NCBI RefSeq assembly: GCF_003369575.1
Contig: NZ_PIOC01000001.1
Span: 62,001 to 126,000, forward strand
Length of the DNA: 64,000 nucleotides
Origin: Oceanobacillus arenosus
GTDB lineage: Bacteria > Bacillota > Bacilli > Bacillales > Amphibacillaceae
Direction of reading: 5' to 3'
The notes beneath the pieces are model-generated. The model saw only the letters and a list, made by a program, of their open reading frames with translations, was not told where the DNA came from and did not search any database. Positions 26,644 to 36,369 of the stretch are shown piece after piece; positions within the stretch are counted from its first letter, which is position 1; the number at the start of each line of letters is the position of its first letter. The position numbers and the translations under genes were made by a program.

Positions 26644-27759
26644 TCACACAACCCCAACACTCTTCAACATAGACCACAATGGTGCTTCCAACCCATTTGC
26701 CATTTTCATAAAACCATAATCATTTGGATGCACGCCATCAACTGTGCCTTCATGCCAGCGCATGCCTAGTAATTTTGATCCGTCAACAAACACAATATGA
26801 CTATCACCGTTTTGCTTAAATTGGTCTACTACCTTTTTTGAATGATTTCTGCGTCTCATTGTTTCTAGATTTTGCTCTGGAAGAATATCCAGTGCATGTG
26901 GAATCCGCGACATTACCATTATCGGAACGAGGGGATGCTGCTCACGATAAATCTCAATGAAAGAAACCAATGTTTTTTCGTATTCATCCGGAGTTACATT
27001 CGCCTCGTAGTCAATCACCAGACATGCTGGATTTTCGATGTCCCTAATTGTAAGTGCAACTTCCCGCTCACCTTTGCCACTACCGGAGAATCCCAGATTA
27101 ATGAATTCAAGTTGAAATCTCCTGCTTAGAATATTCGTATAGGACATGCCTGGTCGACTGGCACTGCCGCCCTGTGTGATTGATGTACCATAAAATAGTG
27201 CGCGTTTATTTGAAATATAGGAAGTTGGCGCTTCAATAATAGCATCTGGTTCAATTCCAATAAGCAGCTCTTCAATGCCTTGATATAATGGGAGATTGAT
27301 TGTCACTTCCCTAAGCTCGCTGGACGTGCTTGTAAAATCCCATAGCATTGCTTCATAGGTTTTCTCGTGAATAGGCGGGATCGCCGTTGCAAGATAATGC
27401 TGCTTTCCCGGCTCGCCAATGTAAATGTCAAATCCAGACTGTCCCGTTGCAGCCATATGCCCGATGTCAGCTACACCAGAAAGCCTAGTCTTCAGCAAAA
27501 GCTTCGTTGAATCTGTTTTAAAGCGAATCTGTCCACCAGATGTACAGTTAGCCAATTCATCTACACATATAGGAAGTTCCATAACACTGTGTTTAGGCAT
27601 GCGCCGATACTCTTTTTCCTTGTCGAACCATGCAAAGCCATTCACTTTAAATGGATCATTTTTTGGGTCATGCCATTCGATTGGATCCACTTGTTGCTCC
27701 TGGATGTTTAACACATGCTCCATACTATAATTATTCCAGTTGTAGTTAGGATTTTCCAT
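26644..27759 (-). CDS. SGNH/GDSL-type hydrolase (Lipase_GDSL_3-like)
   Basis: 371 residues, no signal peptide. An N-terminal beta-rich domain (about 1-170) is followed by a SGNH esterase domain: block I YGTSITQGGSASRPGMSY with the nucleophile Ser, GFSGSGKGE (block II Gly), DYEANV, and the C-terminal DGVHPNDYG with catalytic Asp and His. AAGGAGGGG precedes the chosen ATG; a frame starting 21 bases earlier is less likely. Probably deacylates a carbohydrate or small ester in the cytoplasm. Its convergent neighbour suggests no partner. It may serve the sugar locus, but is not part of its operon. Confidence 0.88.
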   Translation of the reverse strand: MENPNYNWNNYSMEHVLNIQEQQVDPIEWHDPKNDPFKVNGFAWFDKEKEYRRMPKHSVMELPICVDELANCTSGGQIRFKTDSTKLLLKTRLSGVADIGHMAATGQSGFDIYIGEPGKQHYLATAIPPIHEKTYEAMLWDFTSTSSELREVTINLPLYQGIEELLIGIEPDAIIEAPTSYISNKRALFYGTSITQGGSASRPGMSYTNILSRRFQLEFINLGFSGSGKGEREVALTIRDIENPACLVIDYEANVTPDEYEKTLVSFIEIYREQHPLVPIMVMSRIPHALDILPEQNLETMRRRNHSKKVVDQFKQNGDSHIVFVDGSKLLGMRWHEGTVDGVHPNDYGFMKMANGLEAPLWSMLKSVGVV

Positions 27760-27912
27760 ATTACCCCTCCTTATTATCATTTGGTCATTGTAGAAAAACC
27801 GCTCACTTTTGAGTTAAATTAATAATAGCAATTAATTGTTAACAAAATATTGATTTAAAGTTATTTTTTATAAATAATTCTAATAAGTTACTAGGAATTT
27901 TAACTGAAGGCA

Positions 27913-27947
27913 AAAAACGCAGGCCCCACCACGGGAACTGCGTTTTT
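27913..27947. terminator. bidirectional-type terminator hairpin
   Basis: AAAAACGCAG / CTGCGTTTTT with a 15-base loop that is itself GC-rich, ending the leftward nuclease gene through the repeat beyond its stop. Confidence 0.7.
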
Positions 27948-27960
27948 CTTCGGTAGTTAT

Positions 27961-28037
27961 GAAAGTATAACGACTTTCTTACTACATAAGTGCAACTAAG
28001 ACTGTCACCGAAAGGCTTGGTGACACCCAAGTTTTCT
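27961..28037 (-). repeat. 77-bp interspersed repeat, copy A
   Basis: Read on the minus strand it runs from AGAAAACTTGGGTGTCACC to TTATACTTTC. It contains a perfect TGTCACC / GGTGACA hairpin and the core TCTTAGTTGCACT. Copies B (53903-53980, minus) and C (53228-53304, plus) share the same ends and core. It lies just after the stop of the nuclease gene. An apparent 63-codon frame across it is an artefact. Confidence 0.8.
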
Positions 28038-28048
28038 AATATTAATTT

Positions 28049-31000
28049 TTACAATGCTTCTTCCCAAATGTCTTCTGCCCATTCAGGATTATCGATAAAT
28101 GGATTACGGTTTCCTTGTATATCTTGAATTTTGTTATTACGATTTATTTCCCATTCATTGACAGGATCCTGTTCATGCCATTTCAGCAGGACAGAAATTT
28201 TACCATGGAATGGATTGCTACCATTATTCACACGATCATTTAATTCTAAATCTACTTTGTCGCCTGCTTCATAGCGCACTGCCATGTAAAATAACATTCT
28301 AGCGATATCGCCTTTTACTTCATTTGGTGGCTCAAAGGAATCGCCATCACGTTTACATTCCGCACAATTTTTTACACTAGATCCACCGTTATCGAAATCG
28401 AGGTTTCCTCTAGAGCTGTTTACTTGTACATCAGATGGTCGCAAGTGATGGATGTCTGTGCCTGGTCCATTACTTGTGCCAAAGTTTCCATGGGATTTAG
28501 CCCAAGTATGCTCACGATTCCAGTCACCAACCATGCCACCATTTCGATCCTTAGAACGTGATTCACCAGAATAAAGCAAGATCACATTATTCGGATTATT
28601 CGGGTCTTCATCTGTTACTTTCAGTGCATCCCATACTTCACTATAAGAAAGCTGGTGATGGTCATCGATGATTTCATGTAAAGAATCCTTTAATGCATCT
28701 CCTTTTTTACCAATCGCACTCGCATAATAATCTGCTTGCGGTACATCTACTTCAACCGCTTCAACGGTTACACTGAACGTTTCTGTAATACTTTCTGTTC
28801 CATCTGTAGCAGTAACAGCTACGATATGACTTCCTTCATCAAGCTTAAGCGTAAGGGTTGCTGTAGCTGAGTCGATTTCTCCCTTTGTAGAAGTAAAAGA
28901 TAATTTATCGCCATCAGCGTCAGAAAAATAATCCGCTAATTTGAACGCAATACTCTCTCCCACATTCACCTTTTGATTTGAAAAAGGCTTTGTTAATGTT
29001 GGTGGATTATTTACTGGTGCTTCAGGTACCTCTTCAATTGAGTCGATAAATCTAATGCCATCTGGGTTTGCACCTTTCTGGTAGTCAAACTTCTGGACGT
29101 TTTCTGCTCCTCTTATTTGTGAAACGTTTTTGCCTTCAATAATAACCTCAGACATTTCCGTTCCTTTGAAATCAATAATCGCTCCTGCTTTTTTAGGTTT
29201 AATCGTCACCGTTTTATTCTTAAATCCATCACCATAAAATTCGGCGTACTCACCAGTAAAGACGATTCCATTCTTAACATTTGCTTTTTCGCCAAGTGTG
29301 ATGGCAATGCTCTTATTATTAATGTTCAATTTTCCTGTATTGATGTTGCCATAATCTTGTGTTTCTTCTGGTACAATCTCAGATATAATTGGCTTTCCAT
29401 TAGAGCCTATGAAAATAATATCATCTTGGTTGGCACCCTTTTTATATTCTATCTTTTCGATGTTTTCAGCGCCTCGTATTTCCGCAACATTTTTCCCTTC
29501 AATCGTTACCACTTTCATTTCCGTTCCTTTAAAGTCAAGAATCGCTCCGGCCTTTTTAGGATTGATGATTACTTCCGTCTGCTTGAATCCATCCCCATGG
29601 AATTCTGCGTATTCGCCGGTAAATGTAATTCCTTTTTTAATTTTGGAATTTGAATCAAGGTTAATTGAGATGCTCTTATCGTGAAGCGTTAATTCTTTTG
29701 CTTCTAAATTTGTAAAATCATATTCTTTCTCAGGTTTAATCGATGTAGGATCCTCTGGATTTTCTGGCTCTCCCGGTTCTTCAGGGTTCTCACCGTTTTC
29801 TGCTGCTAAATCAAGTTTAACCATTACTGGATCATGGTCACTTGCACGCCCTGCCATATCAGTAAAATCTGCATTAATATGAAGGATATCGATTTCGGTT
29901 GCTTCTACTAAATTATTCGAGACTAAAATATGGTCGAGTACCTGTGAATTTCCTTGGAAAAGATACGTATAACGATCCCCGTCTTCAACCTTGTTGATCA
30001 TATTTGTCATATGTTCGCCTTCATGGATTTTCAATGCATCTGTAAACTGATAATCATTGAAATCTCCAACAGATACGATATTTGCTTCTGGACTTTGTGT
30101 TTTAATATCTGTTACAAAATCACTGACAATCGCAGCGATTTTCTTACGTTGCACTTCACTGTCATAAACAGGTGGCTGTGTAGAACCAAATAATGGAGTG
30201 TCTCCTGTTTTTGAATTCCAATGATTAGCAATGACGATAACACTTTCACCTTGGAAATCAAATTGTGCTGCTAAAGGCTTACGACTACTATTAAACGCTT
30301 CATTTGTTGGATCAATTCGACCAGGATTATGCGTTAATTTACCATTTTCATAGCCAACTGCTGTTGTTGCGTCACCTGCTGGCATACCTTCCGTTAAAGC
30401 AACACGTTCTGGGTTGTACAAGAAACCGACACGAATATTAGCATTTGGTGCACCACCATCCGCATTATTCACCGGATCAATATTGGCATATTCGTATCGG
30501 ACACCACCTGCATCAACGATTGCTTGAATTAAACGCTCATAGCTTTCATTTGCTGCTGAATCCCCTGCATCCTGTCCATTATTATCCTGAACCTCTGTTA
30601 CACCAATAATATCTGGGCTTTGCATGTCTTTCGCAAATGCTCTTGCTAATTTTCTTGCTTTATCAACTGAAGAAGATGATTTATTATTTGAGAAGTTTTC
30701 CAAATTATAAGATGCTACCGTTAACTTGTCCTCTTCCTTTTCAATTGTTGTAGTTTCTGGTGTTGCTTCCCCTTTTACAAACTTAGCTTGCATATCTTCT
30801 AAATCAGCATAAATTTTATAGTTTTGGAAGCCATAATTCACAACACCAGTAATTGGTCCTGTAAATCTATCGCCAGTTGCTACCTCAAAATTACGTGCTT
30901 GATTATTATCGTATAGTTTGAATTGGATACGATCTGGATTCGCTGTTTCTTCCGTTAGCTTCACACCGCCATGAAGTGTATTGGTTTCTCTATTTTCAAG

Positions 31001-32959
31001 AACCGTGATTAAATCACCATGCTCCTGTGGTGCAACTGCTTTCACAGTGCCAACCTCAACGAGCATTCCTTCAAGGCTTTCCCAGAAATCAATCGCATCT
31101 TCTTCCGGATCAAAGGCCGCGAAGCTATCATTGTCGATCACTTCAGTTGGAAGATTATTTTCATCAATTATGATTGGTGTTGGAAGTGCTACATTTTGTT
31201 TCACAGTTTCCACGATTCCACCACGATCGTCTCTTGCGTTAATTTGTGTAACCGTTAAGTCTGTATCTTGTTTTGTATCGTTATAGCCATCGATATGAAA
31301 CTCATCAACCGATCCTGTTACACTTACCAAATCGCCGACTTTTACATTTGCAGCTTTATTTCCCGTATAAACGACCAGACCTTCTGATGTATTTGGGTTG
31401 TTGTCTGCTAAATTATCTGGTGTTTGGAAATGGAAATAGTTCCCGCTACCGATTTTATAAATATACGTAACCACACCTTGGATATCATTAACAAATGTAC
31501 CCTTTAATGGTGACTCATGCGATTCCCCTTGAATATCATGGATTTGCATGCCTGCTTCTTGGTCGAAAACGTTGTAAGCGAATGTAGTGACATTACTTGC
31601 TGTCAGCCCATCTTTTACTGCAATTGCTTTAATTATTGTATCTTGCCCAATCACGATAGCTTTCTCATATACTTCACTAGACTCTGTTGGCTCATCACCA
31701 TTCGTAGTGTAGTAAATCGTTGCACCATCTGTTCTTGTTGATAATGTTACTTCTGTTCCTGTTGGTACTGTTCCAGCACCAGGCGTTGCGGCTACTGCTT
31801 GAACCGCTGATCGATCAGCAACGATATCTGCTGCATTTCGCGGAATGATTTGGAATGCGCCATTGAATTCTTGCACAATCCCAGTAATCGAATCATAAGT
31901 ATTCCTTACTTCTAACCCGAGTGCACCTGTTTCATCCCGTACGATAAATTCCGTTCCATCCGTAGCAGTAAAATTCGCCCAACCGTTACCTTCCTGAACA
32001 TCTGCAATCGAAACATCATTTACATTTGCCAGCTCCGATTCGTTTTCTTCATTAAGCTGTTGGCCAGTTAATACGATAGCATTTGGAACACCTACCTGTG
32101 ACACTTTCTTGTCAACGGTTGCATTTTGTAATTGTAATAATCCATTAAATGCGCTAAGTGAACCTGAAACCGTGATTTCATCCCCGATTTCTACATCTAA
32201 TGCGCTCGGATAAATGGCAAGTGCTGCCGTTTTATCTTGAAAATGAATCGTGTTTTTCAATTTTGCAGTGACAATCCCTTTCACCTTAACAGCTCCAGTT
32301 GCTTGTGCACGTGCATCTGCAATGGAAATCACATCTTCTGGATTACCTGGTTCTTCTGGCAGATTACCATCCATTGTGTGGGTTCCTAGATTTGATGCGT
32401 CATCCATTGGAAACGCAGTCCATTCGATTGCTGGATCAAATGCATCATCAATGATCTTGTCACCTGTTGTGATATCACTGTTTCTTACTAATGTAACATC
32501 CTTTAGGTTCTCAATTCGTTTCCCTACTTGGCCAATCGAATCAATCACTTTCCCTGCTTTTTTCAGTACAATGGCGTCGTCACCATTGAAATTAATGACC
32601 GTCATATTTGCTAAATTGCCCTTTGCTTTTATCTCGTTATTTGCTTGATTATGGTATAAAACATACGTTTTCCCATCTGCCAATGTACTTGTTAAATTTA
32701 CTTTTTGACTCGCTGTAGTCGCCCCATTTGCATAAAGCTCCAGCGTGTATTCACTTAAATTCATTGTCTGACCGGTACCATTATAAAGCTCGATTGCTTT
32801 ATTAAAACTGCTGCCCTCAATGTATTCGGAAATAATTAAGTCCGAAGCATTTGCAGGTTCTGCACTTGCGGCCATCGGCAATGCTGGTAGCAATAAATTA
32901 ATCACAAGCGTAATTGCCAACAAGGAACTCAGTCTCTTTCTCCATTTACCTTTACTCAT
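28049..32959 (-). CDS. giant secreted dual nuclease (EEP plus endonuclease I)
   Basis: 1636 residues, with a signal peptide ending near ASA-EP (residue 33). Order: lamin-tail-like domain (about 36-195, LIISEYIEGSSFNKAIELYN), OB-fold-like segment (205-385), chitobiase/FN3-like module (390-463), OB-type segment (485-730), endonuclease/exonuclease/phosphatase domain (745-1050: VASYNLENF, GVTEVQD, IANHWNSK, VGDFNDY, ASDHDPV), two tandem copies of an about 115-residue beta module (1081-1312), a cadherin-like module (1313-1405), and an endonuclease I domain (1407-1636: WNREHTWAKSHGNFG, DIHHLRPSD). Both nuclease sites look intact. No LPXTG, CWB2 or SLH anchor is visible. Likely degrades extracellular DNA/RNA for nutrient or phosphate, or attacks biofilm DNA. 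Related to YhcR/ExeM-type proteins. Confidence 0.9.
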   Translation of the reverse strand: MSKGKWRKRLSSLLAITLVINLLLPALPMAASAEPANASDLIISEYIEGSSFNKAIELYNGTGQTMNLSEYTLELYANGATTASQKVNLTSTLADGKTYVLYHNQANNEIKAKGNLANMTVINFNGDDAIVLKKAGKVIDSIGQVGKRIENLKDVTLVRNSDITTGDKIIDDAFDPAIEWTAFPMDDASNLGTHTMDGNLPEEPGNPEDVISIADARAQATGAVKVKGIVTAKLKNTIHFQDKTAALAIYPSALDVEIGDEITVSGSLSAFNGLLQLQNATVDKKVSQVGVPNAIVLTGQQLNEENESELANVNDVSIADVQEGNGWANFTATDGTEFIVRDETGALGLEVRNTYDSITGIVQEFNGAFQIIPRNAADIVADRSAVQAVAATPGAGTVPTGTEVTLSTRTDGATIYYTTNGDEPTESSEVYEKAIVIGQDTIIKAIAVKDGLTASNVTTFAYNVFDQEAGMQIHDIQGESHESPLKGTFVNDIQGVVTYIYKIGSGNYFHFQTPDNLADNNPNTSEGLVVYTGNKAANVKVGDLVSVTGSVDEFHIDGYNDTKQDTDLTVTQINARDDRGGIVETVKQNVALPTPIIIDENNLPTEVIDNDSFAAFDPEEDAIDFWESLEGMLVEVGTVKAVAPQEHGDLITVLENRETNTLHGGVKLTEETANPDRIQFKLYDNNQARNFEVATGDRFTGPITGVVNYGFQNYKIYADLEDMQAKFVKGEATPETTTIEKEEDKLTVASYNLENFSNNKSSSSVDKARKLARAFAKDMQSPDIIGVTEVQDNNGQDAGDSAANESYERLIQAIVDAGGVRYEYANIDPVNNADGGAPNANIRVGFLYNPERVALTEGMPAGDATTAVGYENGKLTHNPGRIDPTNEAFNSSRKPLAAQFDFQGESVIVIANHWNSKTGDTPLFGSTQPPVYDSEVQRKKIAAIVSDFVTDIKTQSPEANIVSVGDFNDYQFTDALKIHEGEHMTNMINKVEDGDRYTYLFQGNSQVLDHILVSNNLVEATEIDILHINADFTDMAGRASDHDPVMVKLDLAAENGENPEEPGEPENPEDPTSIKPEKEYDFTNLEAKELTLHDKSISINLDSNSKIKKGITFTGEYAEFHGDGFKQTEVIINPKKAGAILDFKGTEMKVVTIEGKNVAEIRGAENIEKIEYKKGANQDDIIFIGSNGKPIISEIVPEETQDYGNINTGKLNINNKSIAITLGEKANVKNGIVFTGEYAEFYGDGFKNKTVTIKPKKAGAIIDFKGTEMSEVIIEGKNVSQIRGAENVQKFDYQKGANPDGIRFIDSIEEVPEAPVNNPPTLTKPFSNQKVNVGESIAFKLADYFSDADGDKLSFTSTKGEIDSATATLTLKLDEGSHIVAVTATDGTESITETFSVTVEAVEVDVPQADYYASAIGKKGDALKDSLHEIIDDHHQLSYSEVWDALKVTDEDPNNPNNVILLYSGESRSKDRNGGMVGDWNREHTWAKSHGNFGTSNGPGTDIHHLRPSDVQVNSSRGNLDFDNGGSSVKNCAECKRDGDSFEPPNEVKGDIARMLFYMAVRYEAGDKVDLELNDRVNNGSNPFHGKISVLLKWHEQDPVNEWEINRNNKIQDIQGNRNPFIDNPEWAEDIWEEAL

Positions 32960-33024
32960 GTTAAGTAAGCTCTCCTTTTAGGGTTAGACCCATTCATTTT
33001 CTAGTATTCTATCAATTCGAGTTA

Positions 33025-33053
33025 AGTATAAGTTTCATTAAATCCTCTGTCAA
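33025..33053 (-). promoter_or_regulatory. sigma-A promoter of the nuclease gene
   Basis: Minus strand: TTGACA (33048-33053), 17-bp spacer, TATACT (33025-33030), 66 bp before the ATG at 32959. Both hexamers are near-consensus. Confidence 0.75.
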
Positions 33054-33464
33054 TTTCCCATATTATCAATAGTTTGGAAGTTTCATTACTTTAGAACTAA
33101 TTCATTTGAACTAATAATCTTCTGTAAGAATTTTTGTGCAAATTGCTATTTATTATTCATTTCCAGCAAACTTTTCATTAATTTGTCAGCTTTTAAGACT
33201 ATCATTTGATTAATGAACTTCAGATGACTATATAGACTTTATACCTATTCGATTGTAAATTTTGTAAATTTAGGTTTATATTTATGTTAATAAAACTTTA
33301 CGATAATCACAGGTGAATGCTCGTGCAGGTTGGAAATTATCGAGAGTGTTGATTAAGATTCAGACCCTTTCTGCATTGATAACAAAAGAAAATAGAATAG
33401 ATCACGCTCTTTATTATAAAATGGTAGTATGATGATAATGGATGAAAGGAAAGGTGAGATAAAG
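33054..33464. other. AT-rich gene-free stretch upstream of the nuclease gene
   Basis: No open frame with a ribosome binding site and no hairpin of note. Carries the upstream flank of the nuclease promoter and, presumably, an unrecognised promoter for the rightward RNase HI-like gene. Confidence 0.45.
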
Positions 33465-33857
33465 TTGATTGAAGTTTATACTGATGGTGCATCGAATAGC
33501 AATTTAGGACTTAGTGGTGCAGGTGTCTATATTAAAGCAAATGGACAAAATTACGAATATACATTTCCTTTGAAAGTATTATCTAATCACGAAGCAGAAT
33601 TTCATGCGGTGATTAAAGCACTTGAAATATGTCAGAAGAAGTTCCCAAATGAGGTTGTATCGTTGCGTTCCGATTCACAAGTAGTAGTCGATGTTATTGA
33701 TAAAGATTTCACTAAAAACAAAACATTTCTCCCCTTATTAGAAGTAATAAGGGGAGAAATCAGTCATTTTCCATATTTCTTTATCAAATGGATTCCTGAA
33801 AGCAATAATAAAAATGCGGACCGTTTGGCGAAAAAAGCAATACATATGCAAAGATAA
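33465..33857 (+). CDS. RNase HI-like protein (YpdQ type)
   Basis: 130 residues in the RNase H fold. IEVYTDGASNSNLGLSGAGVYI is strand 1 with the first acidic residue, NHEAEFHAVIKALE supplies the Glu, LRSDSQVVVDVI the second Asp, and ESNNKNADRLAKKA the last Asp. These are the four DEDD-type positions. The start is taken as TTG because AAGGTGAG lies seven bases before it and the chain then begins at the fold; the upstream ATGs have no such site. Homologues are called reverse-transcriptase-like or RNase HI-like; cleavage of RNA/DNA hybrids is likely but not always shown. A weak hairpin (33872-33898) follows. Confidence 0.88.
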   Translation: MIEVYTDGASNSNLGLSGAGVYIKANGQNYEYTFPLKVLSNHEAEFHAVIKALEICQKKFPNEVVSLRSDSQVVVDVIDKDFTKNKTFLPLLEVIRGEISHFPYFFIKWIPESNNKNADRLAKKAIHMQR

Positions 33858-33901
33858 TATTTGTTAATCGATGCTGGAGCACCTTTTATCAGCCAGCACG
33901 C

Positions 33902-34626
33902 TTAAACTTTTCCCAGTATAATCTTAGCCGGTATACTCACTCCTTTACCTGCATGCTTAATACACGAGGGTCTGGCAAGCATTCGATATAACCAGTCTAG
34001 ATTTAGCTTCACCCATTGGTCTAGGACACGTTTCATTTTACCCGCTAGTATATCAAACCTCTCGCCAACACCGATAAATAACCCTTTCTTGCGGCTGGCA
34101 GATGTATTAGCAATCCACTGCTCCTGTTCATTTCCGTTCAAAGATACGAATACAATATCAGCATCTGACCTCCGCACATTTTCCGCAATAAGTGTATCCG
34201 TAAGTTCAAATGCACAGTGATGATATCCTACGATGATTAGTTTTGGAAACTGCCTTTCTATTTCCAAAACCAGCTTTTCATTAATATAATCTTTTCCACA
34301 AAAAAAAAGCAGCTAAGCCCCTTAACTTCTGCAAATTGATGCAAATCTATCATTAATGCTTCACTATCTAGTAGTTCCTGAAATGCTTGTTTTCGATTCT
34401 TCACCGCCAACATTAGACCACTGCTTGCTGGAAGCACATAGTCCGCTTACTCGACTATCGCCTTATACATTTGATTTTCCGTCGTTTCAATCAATAGTCT
34501 TAAATTTGCTAGAAAAACCATACACTTTTGCTGCCGATTCAATCTCGGAAAAAGATGATAATGTAGCAGATTCTTTTTGCTTAAATTACTAATATTAATT
34601 GATGCAACTGTTATTTCATTCTCCAT
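33902..34626 (-). pseudogene. broken WecG/TagA/CpsF-family glycosyltransferase
   Basis: Read on the minus strand from ATG at 34626, with AAAGGATG before it. The conceptual product begins MENEITVASINISNLSK and continues to NQMYKAIVE; then a TAA stop (34447-34449) precedes ADYVLPASSGL. A further frame break lies in a run of nine T (34300-34308), where ten would restore the frame. Then come YINEKLVLEIERQFPKLIIV, the family's IVFVSLNGNEQEQWIAN, GVGERFDILAGKMKRV and KLNLDWLYRMLARPS. TagA-type enzymes add ManNAc to GlcNAc-PP-undecaprenol. Active-site text is also eroded (GVGERFD for GVGGSFD), so it looks long dead. Beside tagD. Confidence 0.88.
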
Positions 34627-34743
34627 TTATTAACATCCTTTAACTTTCATGAATTTATATATTTACTAATAATATAACAAATGAAGCAGCAATATGTGGT
34701 ATTATTTAATAAATGCTGCGCTATTTGGAGGAAATAGACTACG

Positions 34744-35145
34744 ATGAAGATTATTACGTATGGCACTTTTGATTTGATTCACGCTGGCCATATTCATCTG
34801 TTAAATCGGGCCAAAGCGATGGGTGACCATCTGACGGTAGGAATTTCTACCGATAAATTTAATCAGGAAAAAAGGAAGCAGGCATATCATTCTTTTGAAC
34901 ATCGTAAACTAATCTTAGAATCAATTCGATATGTCGACTTTGTAATCCCCGAAAATACTTGGGAACAAAAGGTCGACGATATCAAAAAATACAATATCGA
35001 TGTTTTTGTAATGGGTGACGACTGGAAAGGTAAATTTGATTATTTACAAGATTATTGTGATGTTGTCTATTTGCCCAGAACGAATGGGATATCCAGTTCA
35101 ACGATAAAGCAAAATGCCTTTGGGAAAAAACCATATGACTTATAA
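34744..35145 (+). CDS. tagD: glycerol-3-phosphate cytidylyltransferase
   Basis: 133 residues. Makes CDP-glycerol from CTP and glycerol-3-phosphate for wall teichoic acid. TYGTFDLIHAGHIHLLNRAK carries the HxGH nucleotidyl-transfer motif, VGISTDKFNQEKRKQAYHS is the substrate loop, MGDDWKGKFD the conserved GDD segment, and RTNGISSSTIK the ISSTxIK-type end. TTGGAGGAAATAG precedes the ATG. Upstream, on the opposite strand, is the dead TagA-like gene. Downstream is the LCP ligase. No tagB or tagF is in the window. Confidence 0.95.
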   Translation: MKIITYGTFDLIHAGHIHLLNRAKAMGDHLTVGISTDKFNQEKRKQAYHSFEHRKLILESIRYVDFVIPENTWEQKVDDIKKYNIDVFVMGDDWKGKFDYLQDYCDVVYLPRTNGISSSTIKQNAFGKKPYDL

Positions 35146-35231
35146 AATGATGCAAATTACTTACTTTTTACTTATTATAGTAATCTATTCTTAATGTCAC
35201 TCATTTATAATAATAATGTCATAGATTGTCA

Positions 35232-35260
35232 TTGCAATTGAATGAAGTAAAATTTATAAT
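35232..35260 (+). promoter_or_regulatory. sigma-A promoter of the LCP gene
   Basis: TTGCAA (35232-35237), 17-bp spacer, TATAAT (35255-35260), 40 bp before the start. The -10 is perfect. Confidence 0.7.
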
Positions 35261-35300
35261 TATTAGGATGGAAATTTTACGGAGTTAAAGGAGAAATACG

Positions 35301-36317
35301 ATGGGTCGTATATTAGTACGTAAAACAAAAAAGAAAAAGAGATTACGTCGTATTTTATTTATCGTAATCCTTATGTTTCTAGTATTAGTAGGATTTGGTG
35401 GATATGTTGCGATTCAAACGCTGCAGGCCGCAAGTGAATCTTACAATGATTTAGGTAGAGAAAAATCAGACCTTCGTGATGAGGTTGTTTCAATAAGTAA
35501 TGATCCGGTATCTATTCTGCTAATGGGAGTAGAGGATTATTCTACAAATGGTGATAATGGTCGTACAGATACTTTAATGGTAGCTACATTTAATCCCGAT
35601 GATGAAAGACTGAAGCTTTTAAGTATACCAAGGGATACATTAGTTGAGATTGTTGGTAAAGAATACCAAGATAAAATCACACATGCACATGCCTTCGGTG
35701 GAAAGAAAATGACAATTGATACTGTCGAGAACTTTTTAGATATTCCTATTGATTATTATGCTACCGTTAATTTTGACGCATTTAAAAATGTCATTGATAT
35801 TTTCGGCGGTGTTACAGTTGATGTTCCATTTGATTTCGAGCAAAACAGTGATGATCGTAAAGCTGAGAAACTGCAATTCTATGAAGGTGAAATGGATTTA
35901 GATGGCAGATACGCTTTAGCATATGCACGAATGCGATACCAGGATCCACGTGGAGATATTGGTAGAAATGAAAGACAACAACAAGTAATTGAAGCACTTA
36001 TTGGTAAGGCTTTATCGGTTGGTACAATAACTAAAATTGATGACTTAGCGAAAGAAGTAGGCAACAATGTCGAAACAAATATGCGGATAAGTGAAGTACT
36101 CGCTTTTGCAAAACAGTATTCCAATTTTAGTACAAGTAAAATTGATAAATTAAAATTGGAAACATATGAGGAAAGAATTAATGGTGGAAGTTATCAGATA
36201 GCGGATGAAGCTTCACTGGATGAAGTCAGGGCAGCACTGAAAGACCACTTGGAGATTGTATCAACGAATAATAATGATCGACTTTATGAAGCTTCTGCAT
36301 ATAAGGATAATAATTAA
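35301..36317 (+). CDS. LytR-CpsA-Psr family glycopolymer ligase
   Basis: 338 residues. A basic cytoplasmic tail (about 1-15), one membrane helix (about 16-38) and an outside LCP domain: VSILLMGVEDYSTNGDNGRTD, ATFNPDDERLKLLSIPRDTL (the conserved Arg of PRDT), IPIDYYATVNFDAFKNVID, ALAYARMRYQDPRGDIGRNE with the paired Arg, and RQQQVI. Transfers undecaprenyl-linked teichoic acid or other glycopolymers to peptidoglycan. GGAGTTAAAGGAG precedes the ATG. Its place beside tagD fits a TagT/U/V role. Confidence 0.92.
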   Translation: MGRILVRKTKKKKRLRRILFIVILMFLVLVGFGGYVAIQTLQAASESYNDLGREKSDLRDEVVSISNDPVSILLMGVEDYSTNGDNGRTDTLMVATFNPDDERLKLLSIPRDTLVEIVGKEYQDKITHAHAFGGKKMTIDTVENFLDIPIDYYATVNFDAFKNVIDIFGGVTVDVPFDFEQNSDDRKAEKLQFYEGEMDLDGRYALAYARMRYQDPRGDIGRNERQQQVIEALIGKALSVGTITKIDDLAKEVGNNVETNMRISEVLAFAKQYSNFSTSKIDKLKLETYEERINGGSYQIADEASLDEVRAALKDHLEIVSTNNNDRLYEASAYKDNN

Positions 36318-36322
36318 TTGAT

Positions 36323-36362
36323 AAAAAACAGGATTCTCAATCTAAGAGATTCCTGTTTTTTT
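36323..36362. terminator. terminator shared by convergent LCP and amidase genes
   Basis: AAAAAACAGGATTCTC / GAGATTCCTGTTTTTTT with one mismatch and a 7-base loop. T-runs exist on both strands. Confidence 0.75.
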
Positions 36363-36369
36363 ATCTATA

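Noticed and set aside
27839-28030. 63-codon leftward frame
   Set aside because: It runs over the 77-bp repeat copy A and the adjacent terminator; no ribosome binding site or homologue-like text.
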